Shown: positions 1 through 14,115, counted from the first letter of the stretch. The stretch: DNA of 64,000 bases from Hydractinia symbiolongicarpus (GCF_029227915.1 NC_079885.1:17993001-18057000); one strand, 5' to 3'. Notes: generated by a model not told the origin, from the sequence alone. Numbers and translations: made by a program.

Positions 1-115
1 TAATTTATATATATTCTAAATACATTCATATATATTCTAAATACATTTATATATATTTAAATACATTTATATATATTTAAATACATTTATATATATTTAA
101 ATATATTTGCTAACT
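1..115. repeat. AT-rich tandem repeat, ~20-22 bp period
   Basis: Five or so tandem copies of a unit like acatttatatatatttaaat. It lies in the intron following the SH2 exon of the PLC-gamma gene and continues to the window edge. Confidence 0.8.
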
Positions 116-240
116 ACAACAGTTTTAATTTTTCTCTTTAAATTATTAAATGCTCCCTTGCAGACAAATTTACCTATATTAAACAAAAGTTATTAAAAAA
201 ACTTTCATGCAAATAAAATCTTTGAAATATTACCACTTAC

Positions 241-3200
241 CAGAAAGAGAGGGAAAAATCACCAACAAACATATTACTGGGACGAACAAGAAAGGAGCCG
301 TCTCCTTTTTGATATTCATTCAGTAGCCTTTCAGCACCTTGGCGAGAAATGTTGCGATGGAACCACCTGAAATATAATAAAGGATTGTAACGTTTGTTAC
401 CAAAACACTATTCAATAATAACTTCATTATTTGCAGTTTCAAAGTAAGAAACTATGGTAAGACTTTAGAGGTAATTCTTCAGTATAGGGGAAAAGAGAAA
501 CAATTAGGAACCTGTACAATTAACAATGTTCTCTAGGTGTGAAAAAGCCAGTATATAAGAAAATAATACACACTTTTCTGCAAAATGTAATTCATCTTCA
601 TTTCCCTAAAAACGAATTTTAAAAAATAAAGAAAAAACAGCAACATAACCATGACAAGAGTTGTTTCATGGCGAAAAATCTTAGTAGACAAAAAAAAATG
701 TACTTCGAAAGGCAATTACACTTTGGGACGAAGTTTGAAGCAGAAATTAAAATGACATATATACCCTGTGGATTTTCAAAACATTTGTAACAAGGAAAAG
801 TTTAATTATAAAATTTTCTAGGAGAGTTAAGCAAATTAAAGTAACCACGATATTCAGAGCGACGCAACTTGTGTAAGTCGTGCAGAAATCATAAAGACAC
901 ATACCGGCTTCTTATCAGAACTATCATCTTCATCTTCTTCATCTTCATCTTCATTTATTTCATGTTCATATGAATACGAAATCCCTCGTGATGTTAACAC
1001 AAACAAATGTCTATTCCATCTCTAAAACAACATTTAGAAGTGTAGCAAAAACTCTCTATAGCAATAGCAATGTGTTGTCTTTCTGTCTTCAAGAAAGAAG
1101 TCTCGTTAGGGATGCACAAAAAAGCAAATTCAATATATTTTTATCAACTTTGTTGCCACAAGCGTATTCTTACGGATTTTTTCAACAGGTAGGCTTCACG
1201 AATTAAGATTTTGTGTACACAAAATAAATTCACATGTAAGTAAAGCCGTCAGCTTATCTATGATGATTTTAATTTTGACATGAAATTCATGATAGCCTGA
1301 CAGGCTAATAACTAGTCTTTATATTATTAGTTCTATATTATTAGTTCTATTTTGCGAATAAAGTCAAAGTCGTGCTATGGGATGCACAATATATTTATGC
1401 ACAAACTACAAATGCAATATAATTTAATTCTCTCTAATATAAATGACAGGTTTTTATACCTATGGAGACTCATGAAGACCTTGTTGATACCTATGGAGAC
1501 CTATGGTGTCTATAGCTATCTATAGACACCTATAGATACCTATGGATATTTTTGGATTCCTATGTGTACGGCAGGTGGAGAATGTTAGAAATATGCTGGT
1601 GAAAGTTTCCAAGGTGTCCGCATTGTAAAAAAAATTAGCGAAGGTCCAGGAAATCAAGAAAATAATTATTACAGTTTGAGGCATCTGATCTAACCAAATA
1701 TGTTAAGATCTTGAGTTGTATGTCTTTTGTGAACAATCACAAGTAAATTTTGAAAAATTTAAAGTCCAAAGAGACAATAATGGAAACGCTGTAAATCATT
1801 GTTTGTTGATATGATCTTTGTAATTAAGCATTTATTCCAACAATGTTTTGAATATGACTGTAGTAAATAAGTTTAAAATGTTAAAAACACTGCAGAACAA
1901 ATTAATCTACTTGCTTTTTAATTATCACGCTTTCTGAATGCCTTAAATCAATTTTCAAATAAGAAGTATTATTAAAATGTTATTTTAATTTTGAAAGATG
2001 TGAGGTCTTAAGCAAAGTAGGAGTCACGTTAAATATTTTTACCCGTTCATCGTCTTCCATGTAAACAAGCCCAGTCTTAATAGCGTTTGAAAGTAAGTTG
2101 TCATCGATTACTAAAAAGAAAAAAATCAATTGGTAATGAAACAAACAAACAGAGACTTACGGTTACGTTTACTGCAGTGTTTACTTTTTGGAAAAAAAAT
2201 ACTGTTGAACCTAAACAACTTACAAGAATCTCTACTGTTGAAGGATCCTCTGAATGTGTCATCATTTTTTTCAAGTCTTTTATACTAAAAATCACAACAC
2301 AAAAATAGTTTACACAAAATATAAAGATGACAACATTACATATTACTATACTCAACAGAATAATACTTGTAACAATTACTTGGCAAACAAAAAACAAAAA
2401 AGAGGCATGCCGGGAAGAGATTCAACAAGAGTTAAAATATTAAAAAATTATTAAAATAGATTTAAGTCAAAGATCAACACACAGGTGGAATACTTTCTTG
2501 TTAGTTTTTTTTGTTCACAAACAAATCAGAGATACAATAATGTAAATATTAGAAAAATACAAGATGATACTTACTTTTAAGATGATTTTTTGCTTTAACG
2601 CTGTAGGTGATGGTAGCTGGCTTTCGTTGCTATCAATGAACTCTGTGACTAGGTACTCTAAAAAAAAGGTAAAATATGTAGCGTTATTTACAAGCTCTTT
2701 CGCTTTGTTGAAATAAAAAATCCCTTAAAAAACCAAGTGACCATTACACCTAAGTGTGCTGCATGACTAAACAAGGCATAAAAAAATGCAATATCCAAGC
2801 CTCATACTTCCAAGATATCTTTTAAACAGATCTGCCATTATCCTTTGCTGAGGTACTGTGCAATGATTTTCTAGTGACAGAATGAGTGGAAAGCTAAACA
2901 AAACAACAACACAAAATTACAGCTAAGCTAAAATACATATTAATTGGCATCAAGTTTAGTGAACAGTTTCGAGGTAAATGATAATTTTATTATCGTGTCA
3001 TTTGGGTTTCTTAATATTACAAAGTACTTTAAATCGTGAATCTTACTCTGTTTCAGCAAATGCATGATTTGCAATGACTTTCACAACATCAACCAACTTT
3101 ATTTTAGTTGTAAGGGTTAATCCATGGTAAATGATAGGTTCTGTAGGACCATCCCAACAATCCACTAAAAATACACAAGACAATTAGTCAAAGATGATTT

Positions 3201-6200
3201 TTAATAAAGATTTAAGAAAAAAATTAGCAGTGTGGCATATCCAGTATAGGACTCCGTTTACTTTACTTTTTTAATTTTGGGGTAAACTAATTATTAATAT
3301 TTTATTGTTAGAATTGCAAATGGAAATTAAAATTTAACATACATTCTATACACCTGCATCCTAATCGTAAACATCTAATGTATGCTTCAACTGAAGATTC
3401 ACTCTGAAGCTGGTCACCAGTTAAATAACTGCAAGAGAAGTTATAAGTAGCAAGTTGACATACACACCAAGAACACAATCATGACAACACAAAAATACAC
3501 TTTGTGTAGAATTCATAAAAAAATATGTATTACTATACAAAAGACAAAGCATATACCAACACATTTGTCTTATCAAAGCAAAAATTATAAAAAGTCCTGC
3601 TGGACAAATGGACAAGATAAGAAAGAGCAACCAGAGATTTCTTGGTTCTCAAAAAAAAAATGTAATCAGTGCTATTATTACTAAGAGCCGACAAATTTCT
3701 CTGGACAAGTATAAAACTAATTTCTCTTTGGAAATTTTTCCACCAATATATATTTTTTAGTTATTTAGAAGTAGCCAATTTAAAAAATTATAAAATCTAG
3801 TGAAAACTTACGTGTTATGTGAAGAAGCAATCCAGTACCATGATAATGGTTTTGACATGTCTTGATACACGTTGTTATGATCTTCATTAAAAACGCTATT
3901 GGGAGGACTGAACAAAAACGTCAGAAACTAGAAGAAAAAGAAGAGATAGAATTTGCATTTGCTGTTTCAAGCATGGGCATACACAACAAAACAAAACTGT
4001 CTAGTATGAAAAAGAAACATAATTTATCTTCAGTTTGTCCCATTTTTTCTTTAGTAGTGTTTCGTAACTCACAACTTCAGTTACCAGTTTTTTAATATTT
4101 ATTTTCCAAAATAAGGATTAATATTTGATTTGTGAGAACCTAGTGTGAAGAGTTAGTGGAAGACAGCTTCTTTTTCACTTTTAAGGAGAATTAATGATGA
4201 TTAACATGCTTTTTTTAAAAATATTTTAAAAATATGTTTCATATTTCATTTCCACTTCATTTAACTAATTTTAATAAAATTATAAATAATAAAGCTTTGT
4301 ATCTTTTCAAAGCTTTTCAAACAGTATTCTATCGCACTTATTATGTCCTCACCTTTGTTGACTTGATTTGTATTTGCTATATGGAATGTATACCTTTAAA
4401 TGTCATTGGGTTAATAGGAACAACGTATCATATAAATCAATAATTACATATCAAAAGTATTAAAATGTACAAAAATCAAAAGTAAAAAAACATCAATAAC
4501 TGCTACATAACAAAACTTAATAAAGTAAAAACATTATTTTACAGATTTATAACTTTTAGGTTGGTCATGAAAAAGACTGGTTAACAGCAAATCGCCTCTG
4601 TTGATTTCACACAACAACTAAATATAAAACACTAACTTGTGGCATATCATAGCAGGGTTCAGATCCATTAAATATACTTTCATCTGGAATGCATTGAGTC
4701 ATAACATCACGGACATATTTAAAATTATTGGAAGCTTTAAAATCCTAAAATTAGAAAAGGTAATAAAGTATCGAGTTTTCTAAAAGAAAATAACACATTT
4801 CAAGAAATAGACAAAATATATTAATGACTATTCAAAAAGAAAAAATATGTGAAAGGGAGAATAGAACAAAAATCTAACTTTTGATGTTATATGTTAAAAA
4901 CTATAGCTTACTCTTTGTTCTTCAACAAGAAACCTCTGAAAATCACTAAGTGTCATGAACATTCTAAAAGAGAAAAAGTTAACCATTCAAATATTTTTTT
5001 TAATATATTTAACATGAGCTTCTAAGATTTTTTGTAGGTTTTTAATTTCCTGTTTTGCAGCATTGGACTTTTCATTGTTTAAACTTTTTTTAGATTTCAT
5101 TTTAGCAACTTAACAAAAGTAAATTAAAAAAGTGCAAAAATAAAAAATATAACAAAGCAAATGTGTAATTTTATAAACATAAAAGAGCATGAAAAAATCA
5201 TTAATTGTAAAAATAAAACAATTATCTAATCTATTGTGACATTAACTTTGTATTGCCTGTTGCCCGTTGAAGCAGAAAGTAAGAAGAATGCTTGCAGCCT
5301 TTCTTAGAAGCCACCATCTCTATATCTAACGATTTTCTATTTCTCTCCTGTAAACAGTATGGAAAAAGTATCTATGGATTTGACAGATTTTCACAATGTT
5401 AATTTATTATATTTCTAATGAAAATGTGTTGATTATTACCCCTCATCTGTTTTGTGGAAGTAATCCTCATATCGTTCAGCGATCTAAAAATGCAATCAAT
5501 GTTTGAACCGCAATCTGTCAGTGAATCATAACTGATGCACTAAAATATGACTTTGTTTCAACCAAAACAAGAAGAATCTAAATATCTTTAAAAAAAAAGT
5601 TTATTTAATTTCTCATTTTTAAACAGTCACAGCTTTGCATCATGGTTTTATTTTGGATTTTCAGAAAAAACTGCATTTTTCAATGCAAAACCTTTTTTCG
5701 CCAACATATATGCATTTCATGACAATTTGCAACCAGGTATTAGCTACAGCTATAAAAGAATGCTTCCAATAGGACCAAGAGAACGCCTAAATCGTTTTAA
5801 GTGTGTGTATGTGGATGTAGTTAAAACCTTACAGTTGGTTGAAATAGTAAAACTTCGTATGCTTTGCAAAATGCAGTTGCATCAATGCCAGGAGTTCCTC
5901 CATTGACAATTCTCTATAGGAAAAATCAAACAAAACAATGAATCAAACGCTGGAATCTTCTTAATACAGCTTGTCCCCATTCTCATAATGTCTTTTTTAG
6001 GAAGTGTTATAAATTAAACAAGGAGTTCAACACACAAAGCGTGTTCTATGATGCTGCAAGAGAGAATTTTGATAAAGGCAGTGCTGAAGAGTTTTGTACA
6101 TAATGTATTTTCAATAAGTTTCTGATACCTGGTAAGTGTCTCTAACTTTATTATTAGATAATTTAACATTCGCTCGTTGCAAAAATATTTTATATTCTCT

Positions 6201-9200
6201 CATGGATAGCCTACAAAAAAAATAACAAAATTACAGATAAAACCAATATATACAAACATTATTTTCTAAACATTTAAAGAGGCCTACGCTTTGGATATAA
6301 TGCATGTGTGAACTTTTTAAATGACAAACTTCAGATAACATATTATACAGAGGGCTTCTTATGGTGGAATTATGGTGACATAAACTTTTAAATTTCAGCC
6401 ACTCTGATGCACAATAATTAAATTATGCATAACTGCATAATAGTCAGTGTATCAAACCAAACTGTTGAAATTAGTATTGCAATAATAAAGATGTCAACAT
6501 TTCTGTACATACTTTTGTTGGCTGTTCTTTGGTAATGCTGACCATTCTCGACATAGCCACCTATAAAAAATTAGGGAATAGAATTTTTTCAAAATGTTTA
6601 GTAAATTAAAAATTTGCATGGACACATTTAAGCTATATGATGTACTTAAACAGTACCATCTGCAGTCCTGTGTTAAGGAGACAAATTGACATTTTTGCTG
6701 CGAACGAGAACAAAAAAAATAAGGATAATTAAGGAGAAAAAAAATTTTAGTTCTCTATCTTTTTGTTACATATATGTTCTATGATAAGAAAATTATACAC
6801 ATTATACCAATATAGATATAAATTATGCCCTTGCCCTGACAGAAGATTTCAGGTAACAGAGAAATATGTCTTATTTCACCGGTGATGAACAATCCATGAA
6901 CACATTTCCAAAAAAGTTACGATCAGAAAAGTTAAGAAATAAGGAGAAATTAAGGAGAATAGCTAAAATTTCAACTTTTTTTAGTATATTTAAGTACTTT
7001 TAAGGAGATTTTCTTTTTCTAAGGTTATTTAAGGAATTTAAGGAGTGGTCACCCTGTCTCAGGAAAAGGATGTTTTATCATTTCTGGAAATGTTAAGCAA
7101 CAAACTGATCATTTCTTTTCAGCTAGCGGACTGCGAAATCTATAGCAAGATAGATGCACTCTTGCCCGAAGTACAGGCCTGACATCAACAACTGCATTGT
7201 TGAAAATCTTGAATCTAATAAAATAACCCAAGATTCCAATTTTACTGTGAAAGATTAGTCAAAAATAATTACTTAGTAAGAAACATTTTCAAAATTTGAT
7301 GCTCCTAATTAATCTTAGTTTGTACATAATTGCAGTACATGTCATTTTGTAATGTTTAATGTGACCAACTCCCCATGTAATGTGTCAGGTTTATTCAAAA
7401 CAATCAAACATTCTTTTTCTTGAAGTCAGTAATGTTCTCCTGAAAAAAACAATAAAATATCAAATTTCCCAATATTCCCAAGAACCGGTTATCAAAGAAA
7501 ATAAGATGTCTGCCTGTTTGTTACAAGTCAACTGTTAATATTCTTATATTGTACCACGTCTGAACGTTTTTTAGATGACTCGCCAATGTTCACAAAAACT
7601 TACAAAACTTTGCAGATTTTTGTACATGTAAAGAAATTCCTGTATAGGTAAAAAAACAGGACCAAAAATGTTTTATTACTGAATTTAAAACAAATTTTAG
7701 CATATATTTTGTTTTTTAAATGGTCTTTTTGACTTATATTTTTACATTTTCTACATGCAGGAATGAATGCGCATGTTCATTGTTCTTAATGCAGAATCAA
7801 AACATTAAATTTAATTTAAACTGTACCTGTGTGTTAATGCCAGTGGAGGGACAAACTGATTTCTATATTTCAAATAAATTAATCCTTTTACCCAGTAATC
7901 TCTTTCACTTGGATTTTGTGCTAAAAATATATATTAGCTAAGTATATATCTACATAAAGTGAAAAATGGTTTAAACAAAATAAATTTGGCAAAAAAAAAT
8001 GTCAGAAAATATTAAAAAGTTCTGTTCAAACTAACCTCAAAATATTTGTATATATTTCATATAAATTTTAGTTGTAAGTTATCATTTTTGCTACGATCCT
8101 TCTGAAAAAAATCACTGTTTTTTCTCTACTCCAAATTATATAATCTTTACTTTGTATGATTTACTCGAAAAAGCTGTGTTCAAGTATTTTTTAAAGTAAA
8201 AAGAAAAGAAATTATATTTATATTTCATAAATTGCAAGTCTCTTATCTTCATGTGTTTCAATTTGTTTTGATAAATTTTATGACCTTGAAAGATACACTC
8301 AAAATTCCAATGAGAAAGAGGTTAAAAATTGTCTGAAAATATTTTGTCTAAAAATACTTTGTCTCAGAAAAAAAACCCTAAAATATATATTGATTAGACT
8401 TTTTACTGCATTAAAGCCAGTCATTAAGTATACATCACAGAACAGCTAAACTGTGGAAGGAATCTGTCAAGTATCAAATTTCAGGATTCTGGATTGGAAA
8501 AAAAGGTGTAGTCCATTTTGTGATCAGCATTACTGTCACAATTGAAAAAAAGAAACTTAACTCACCTAAACAAGACAGTGTTTTCAGTTTAAAGTTGTTA
8601 CCATACACTATTACAATACAACAATTTGGATCATCAATGCGGCGAAGGACATTCGAAAAATCTCTGGAGGCACAGCCCTGGCGGACTTCTTTAATTTCTT
8701 CAATTAAAACTAAAAAATTATCATTTAGTAAAGAAATTATTGAAATAATATTCAATTTACATAACTGGTTGCGTGGGTATTAAAAAGTATCCTGAGGTAC
8801 TTTTATAAGTTGACCTGACCTGAAAGCATTACATGAATAATTCATCACTGTAATATCACTTCTACCAAAGTAATATTTATCTGAAGTATTTACAATTTTT
8901 CTTTGACACGTTGTGGTCACTTTCAAAATTGTTTCCTTATGGTAAATATAACTGAATAGTTCTTATTCATATTGCACATCACAATCCTAGAAACATCTTT
9001 TCTTTGGCCTCAAATATTATTCTAATCTCTTATATCTTTGCAATCATTGATCAAATTGAAACGATTTGCTTCTAGTACTAGACTAGTATAGTATGTATTC
9101 TTAGATATACACAAAACTTTTCCCCTTTCAAAATTAGTTTTGAAAGCTAAATCTTAAAAAATGTCTCAAAATATATATTCTAACACTTGTAAAATATCAA

Positions 9201-10542
9201 ATGATTGTTATGTCTATGTATCATACTTTTATTTTGCTGCTCTTTAATATGATGAAATATTTTTTACAATAAAATATCAACAGACATTTTTCACCTACAT
9301 GATTTTTTTCTGTATTGGAGTAACAACTGTAAGTACAAACAAAATTTATCTGCCTTTATCAACACAGTTGGGTGACGACAAAAACAAATGTTTTAAGGCT
9401 AATCCTATTTTTAAGATTTTTTTAGCTATTTCATTGCTGTTCTAAACAAAATCTCACAATTGTTTGATTTAGGTGTTGACTTTTTCAACAATTAGGAAGG
9501 AGGTAAACTGAAACAAAGGTTTTAAAGACAGTTTCTATATTAAAACCACATGACTGCCAAGAGTCCAAAATAGGCTAGATGTGCATTTGAATTTGTATTT
9601 GTTCCTTTTCTCTAGTTTTAAATAGCATGTGACTCAGTATATTGCATGGTTTCCTTTTCTCTAGTTTTAATTGATTTTGTAGTTTCTGATGTTTTAAACA
9701 TGTTGGTGTGACGACAAGAAATTGTTTTGTTACAAATACCAACAACAGAAATGATCAAAGACTAATTACACACAATGAACAAAAACAGCAATTCAATCTT
9801 AATTAATCTTGTAAAAAATTAATTATAGTCTTCACAGTATTCAAATGTGGATATGTCCATAATGTTGTTCTTACAAAGAGTAAAAAGCAATCTTGATTTC
9901 GTCTTCTCAAATTACATAATAGTTGTAGTCATAAAAGTTGTATATTCCAAAATAATTATAGCTTCACTCGAGTTTGTTAAAAAAAATTCAAATACAACAC
10001 CTACAGTAACTATTCATAACAAAGCCCTTTTATTAAAATTATAAAAGACACAATTTCATAATCAGTAAAAACTTAAGTCTATATATATGAAATCCCACTG
10101 AAATAACAAAAATCCTAAATGTAGGCTGGTAACAGCAAAAGACAGTTAGTTTTAGGTAGGCATTTCCTGAGTCAAAACTAAGATTAATGAGCTGAATACC
10201 CAACCCATTTACATATAGAGAATAATAAAACGCATTACATACTTTTTCCTTCTTCTCTACCAGTCCCAGATCTAAACCAGGAGATCTTAAATTCTTCTAG
10301 ATTCAACTGAAAAGTTTTCTGTTCTGCCTTAGCTTTTTTTCTTGATGTAAATCGTGTCATTGATGTCCCAAGTTTCAATGCTGTAATAATCGGTCCAAGC
10401 TCGACTTCATCAGGAATCCGAAGCACTGCCTGGTCATCTATATCATTATCACCACCTTGAGGCAAATGAGCCATGACAGCATGTCCTGTAGAGTTATGCC
10501 AGCTGTTGGAAGATGCCGTAGATGCAACAGAAGTCTTTATTG
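241..10542 (-). CDS. PLCG1: Phospholipase C gamma (partial, N-terminal exons)
   Basis: Hydrolyses PIP2 to IP3 and diacylglycerol downstream of tyrosine kinases. Minus-strand exons with GT/AG borders and matching phase: 10542-10243, 8709-8566, (one unplaced), 6560-6513, 6210-6129, 5913-5833, 5483-5440, 4963-4912, 4744-4637, 3927-3812, 3428-3343, 3164-3047, 2893-2808, 2657-2575, 2284-2224, 2110-2043, 1021-905, 605-574, 366-241. Order: N-terminal PH ([18 protein letters not shown]), EF-hand region, PLC X domain with catalytic histidines in ASSHNTY and IIYHG and calcium ligands in CIELDCWDG and SLEN, half of the split PH (HLFVLTSR), an acidic linker, then the first SH2 ([18 protein letters not shown]). 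The order X, half-PH, SH2 is diagnostic of the gamma class. The start is probably the ATG at 10474; the frame stays open upstream to an acceptor at 10543, so an upstream exon is possible. The remaining SH2, SH3, Y and C2 exons lie left of base 1. Confidence 0.93.
1505..1530. repeat. Perfect short hairpin in PLC-gamma intron
   Basis: Arms ggtgtctatag and ctatagacacc are perfectly complementary around a 4-nt loop. They sit inside a stretch (about 1455-1560) of degenerate repeats of cctatgga. No gene function is evident. Confidence 0.7.
6673..7056. mobile_element. Truncated copy of CAGGGTGACCAC TIR element
   Basis: Direct repeat of most of the element at 12084-12531: shared aaggagacaaattga, aagaaaattatacacatta, tccatgaacacatttccaaa and the same right end, gtggtcaccctg at 7045-7056. 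The left TIR is missing, so this copy is truncated. It sits in the PLC-gamma intron where one small exon could not be placed. Confidence 0.8.
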
Positions 10543-12083
10543 CTGAAATAAATTTCCTCTTCTTTTGACCTAGTCATACATGCTTTTAGACTGCAGTATT
10601 TCTAGTAGTACAAAAAGTTCAAAGCTTCTCTAAAACAATAAAAATCACTAATCAAACATCTGCAATTCCCAAAGAAATAAAATTCATTAGCATTCTATCC
10701 AAGTTTAGAAATATCTCAGAAAACAAATTTCTATTTAACAAGTTTTAGCAACTATTCTATTCATGTTTTGAAGATAATACATAATTGATTGATAGCACAG
10801 AAATGTTCAGGTGTAAAACAGAAAAATACATGTGAATATAACAAAAATCATTTTATATTGCTTAAATCACAAAAAAGTATAGTTTAAAAACAGACAGCCA
10901 TAATAAAAATGTAAAAAATATTTAATAGATATATATAATAAATTATTTAAATGAATGAGTAAAAATGAGCAGATTGGATTTAATCTGCTGTAACTAAAAT
11001 CAATTTTAATAAATTAAATATAGAAAAAGTTATTATATATATACATAAAAAATAAAACATCTTACACAGTGGTAAAAATTGCTACAGAGAGAGCCTAATA
11101 ACATAATAACTTTGAATTTGTTGAAAACATATAACATCTACACAATAAATAGATTAACATAAAAAATAAATAAAGGCCTTCTGACATGATGAATTTCTTG
11201 TTATTTTATAAAAGTGTCTCAATTTTGTTTGGATTAGATGTCTGAGATTTTTTATGGCAAAATTCAAACTTAGGTTTTTTCTTGTTTTTTTTAAAAAAAA
11301 ATGGTTTGAGCCTGAGGCTGTACTTATTGTTATTATTTCCTCAGTAAAATCTGAAAGTTGTGTTCTTTAAAAAATAAAAAAGCATTACTTTAAGCTGAAA
11401 TATGTATATTACGTATCAACTTATTTGAAGGTTGTTCTCAAATTTTAGACAACTGCAATCGTGAAACTTGGTTCTAGTAGAATGACATCTATAAATATAT
11501 AAATAAGTAGTAAATTATTTGTCACGTAGTAAAAATCACAATGTTATAAGCTTTATAAAGTCTTTCACTTGTTGCATAGAGACAAGAAAAAGACACAAAG
11601 CATTAAGCTTAAGCAGAGGCTAAAAAAAAGATGAACAACACAAACTAGGCATAAACAAAGACATTACAAGACAAAATGATAAATTGTTATAAAAATTGTT
11701 ACAAATCACAGAAGTGTATATGTCGAGAAAACACAAGAGAGGATGCAATTTAAAATGCAATGACATTAGTAGTTGTCAAAATGAAATGCTTTATGGAAAT
11801 GGGTTGTATCTGAAAAGTTGATATACTAAAGAAAAAAATCAGTTGCAACTCATTCCAGCCCTTTACAGAGTGAAATAGATTTTAAACTATGCACAGTTAA
11901 CTTGACCAGGGGTAAATTAATTAGACCACGTCTGGCAACCAGGTGCACACAGGAAAAAACAATGGCAAATGCATTTGTAAGAGTAATAGGTAATTTGTTA
12001 TAAGTAAAATTACGAAAAAAGGATATATTGTAGGGTCAGATTAGAAAATACATTGTCCTGAGTGGCGATATAAGGGGCTAATC
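10543..12083. other. Spacer upstream of PLC-gamma exon
   Basis: A+T-rich DNA with no exon, RNA gene or repeat that I can support. It could hold a 5' non-coding exon or promoter of the PLC-gamma gene, because a splice acceptor lies at 10543-10544. Confidence 0.5.
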
Positions 12084-12531
12084 CAGGGTGACCACTAATT
12101 AAATGACAACAAAAGTAAGGATATTAAGGATAATTAAGGAGACAAATTGAAATTTTTTAAGGATATTTTGCTACGAATGAGAATAAAAAAATAAAAAAAT
12201 AAGGATAATTAAGGAAAAAAACAATTTTAGTTCTCTATCTTTAATGTTACATACTATGTTTTATGACAAGAAAATTATACATATTATACAAATACACATA
12301 AATTATGCCCTGAAAGATAGAAAATATAGGATTTATCTAGTCTAATTTTATTGGTGAAAAAATATCCATGAACACATTTCCAAAAATGTTACAATCAGAA
12401 AAAATAAGAAATAAGGAGAAATTAAGGAGAATAGCTAAAATTTCAACTTTTTTAAGCATATTTAGGTATTTTTAAGGAGATTTTCTTTTTCTAAGGTTAT
12501 TTAAGGAATTTAAGGTGGAGTGGTCACCCTG
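12084..12531. mobile_element. MITE with 12-bp TIRs and 5-bp target duplication
   Basis: 448-bp non-coding element. It starts cagggtgaccac and ends with the exact inverse, gtggtcaccctg. It is flanked by taatc on both sides (12079-12083 and 12532-12536), a 5-bp target-site duplication. The interior contains many aaggaga/ttaagga words. A second, truncated copy is at 6673-7056. Confidence 0.88.
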
Positions 12532-12686
12532 TAATCCTAGTTCTCTCTCAGGACAACAAACAATTGGTTTTGAAAAAGCTGACACGTCTCCATACTTGGC
12601 AACATTATTGCACATATACAAGTTAATTCACACAATTCCTGTGGAAAATTCTAGTATAAGGGTTAACTTGATGATATAATATAATA

Positions 12687-14113
12687 CAGTACAGTCCAGA
12701 TGTAAGCGTATGCGTACGCTCAAGTTTCACACCTTTTTCTCCGAGGCGGTAGTTGTTTGTATTTTGTTCTTATTAATTATCTTGCGAGTCTTGTAAGTCA
12801 TTAACTTGCGCGTAATAAACAAAAGATTATTGAAGAAAAAATAGGTTATTTTAACTGCGCGTAACTAGTGTTAAATAGTGTTAACATAACTATTCCCAAT
12901 AGCATAATTGCAAATGTTATCAACTCTATCAATGTGACCCGAAGAGCCATTGTTTAATATTTTTATTAAACAAAAGTTTGGCGTGGAAACTAAATAAACT
13001 AGCGAGAAGGCATTGTTGGTTGCGCGGGTTAAATTAAGCTTTTAAGCGATAGAAATTATTATATTTTAACAAAGATTGAAACTTTAATTTTGATAGAAAA
13101 GCTATTTTAGATCGCATTTTAAAAGTTTAAAAACGAAAAACAGTGATAGAAATGTTTTTTAGGTTGCATTTTAACAGTTTAAAAACGAAAAGCGTCGACA
13201 GAAATGTTTTTTTAGATCGCATTATAAAAGTTTAAGAACGAAGAACGGCGATAGAAAAACTTCATTATATTACATTTTAAAAGTTTAATAATGAAGAGCG
13301 GCGGTAGAAATGATTTTTTAGGAAGTTAAAGAATGAAGAACGGCGATAGGAAAGCTTTGTTAGATAGTGTTTTAAGTATTTAAAATGTTATCAACTCTAT
13401 CAATGTGACCAGGCGAGCCATTGTTTGATAGTTTTATAAAATAAAAGATTTGCGTGAAAACTAAATAGACAGCGAGATGCTTTGTTTAAATCTTTTAAGA
13501 GATAGAGCTGTTTTGTGCTAGAAAAAACAAAGACAATGTTTTTAACAATAAAATGTAGCGTGATACTATAAAACGTCACAAGTTATATTTTTAGATTTTT
13601 TCTTCTTTCGGTATTAAAATTTAATTTGTTTTTGAAATCTTATCGCGAAGTGAAAAGTCCCGAACGTAGGGTTTTTCTGTTTGCGTTGCTAAACGTTGCT
13701 TTTTATACAAAGAACTTTTAAGGTTTCGTATGTTAAAAAATATGTTTCGACGATAAAGAAACATTACTGAAAGTTTTAAAAGTAGCATTAGTTTTTTTTT
13801 TAAATATTTAGATCATTGGTTTTGTTGTTTTTTAAAAGAGCTTGTGTTTTTTAAATAAATTGAGATTAAAATCGCGTTACTATAATTAGTTTTGTTGTTA
13901 AAAAAAATAAAAATTCAATGGCCTTCGCGTTTAATTTATTCTCGCGCAGAGTAATGTTTTTAAACAACGTTTCTTGCTATGCTTTTGTTTTTAACACGAA
14001 GCAATTATTTTCGCGCAATTTGAAAGGAACTCGCTATCCTATTGTTTTTTTTAATGAAAGCAATTATTTTTGCAAGTTGAGCGTACGCGTACGCTTACAT
14101 CTGGAGCGTACTG
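12687..14113. mobile_element. Non-autonomous Tc1/mariner-like element, 1.4 kb
   Basis: Inverted termini of about 40 bp: the left reads cagtacagtccagatgtaag, and the right is its near-perfect inverse ending gcttacatctggagcgtactg. TA dinucleotides flank both ends (12685-12686 and 14114-14115), the Tc1/mariner/IS630 target duplication. The interior holds tandem ~65-bp units (13040-13390) and a duplicated ~100-bp block (about 12917-13020 and 13388-13490). No transposase frame is visible, so movement would need a transposase in trans. The superfamily rests only on TA and terminal sequence. Confidence 0.85.
13040..13390. repeat. Tandem ~65-bp units inside the mariner-like element
   Basis: Five degenerate units recur with the pattern 'gcgatagaaatg, T-run, tagatcgcat, tttaaaagtttaa, aacgaa'. 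They lie wholly inside the 12687-14113 element and probably arose by internal amplification. Confidence 0.7.
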
Positions 14114-14115
14114 TA

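Noticed and set aside
2101-2397. 98-codon minus frame around 2101-2397
   Set aside because: It only overlaps the true PLC-gamma exons 2284-2224 and 2110-2043 in a shifted frame. Splicing explains the conserved residues better.
5228-5335. Open minus-strand stretch with acceptor ([10 protein letters not shown]...) in the PLC-gamma gene
   Set aside because: Exons 5483-5440 and 4963-4912 join in phase without it and match the family. This stretch would break the frame and has no good donor.
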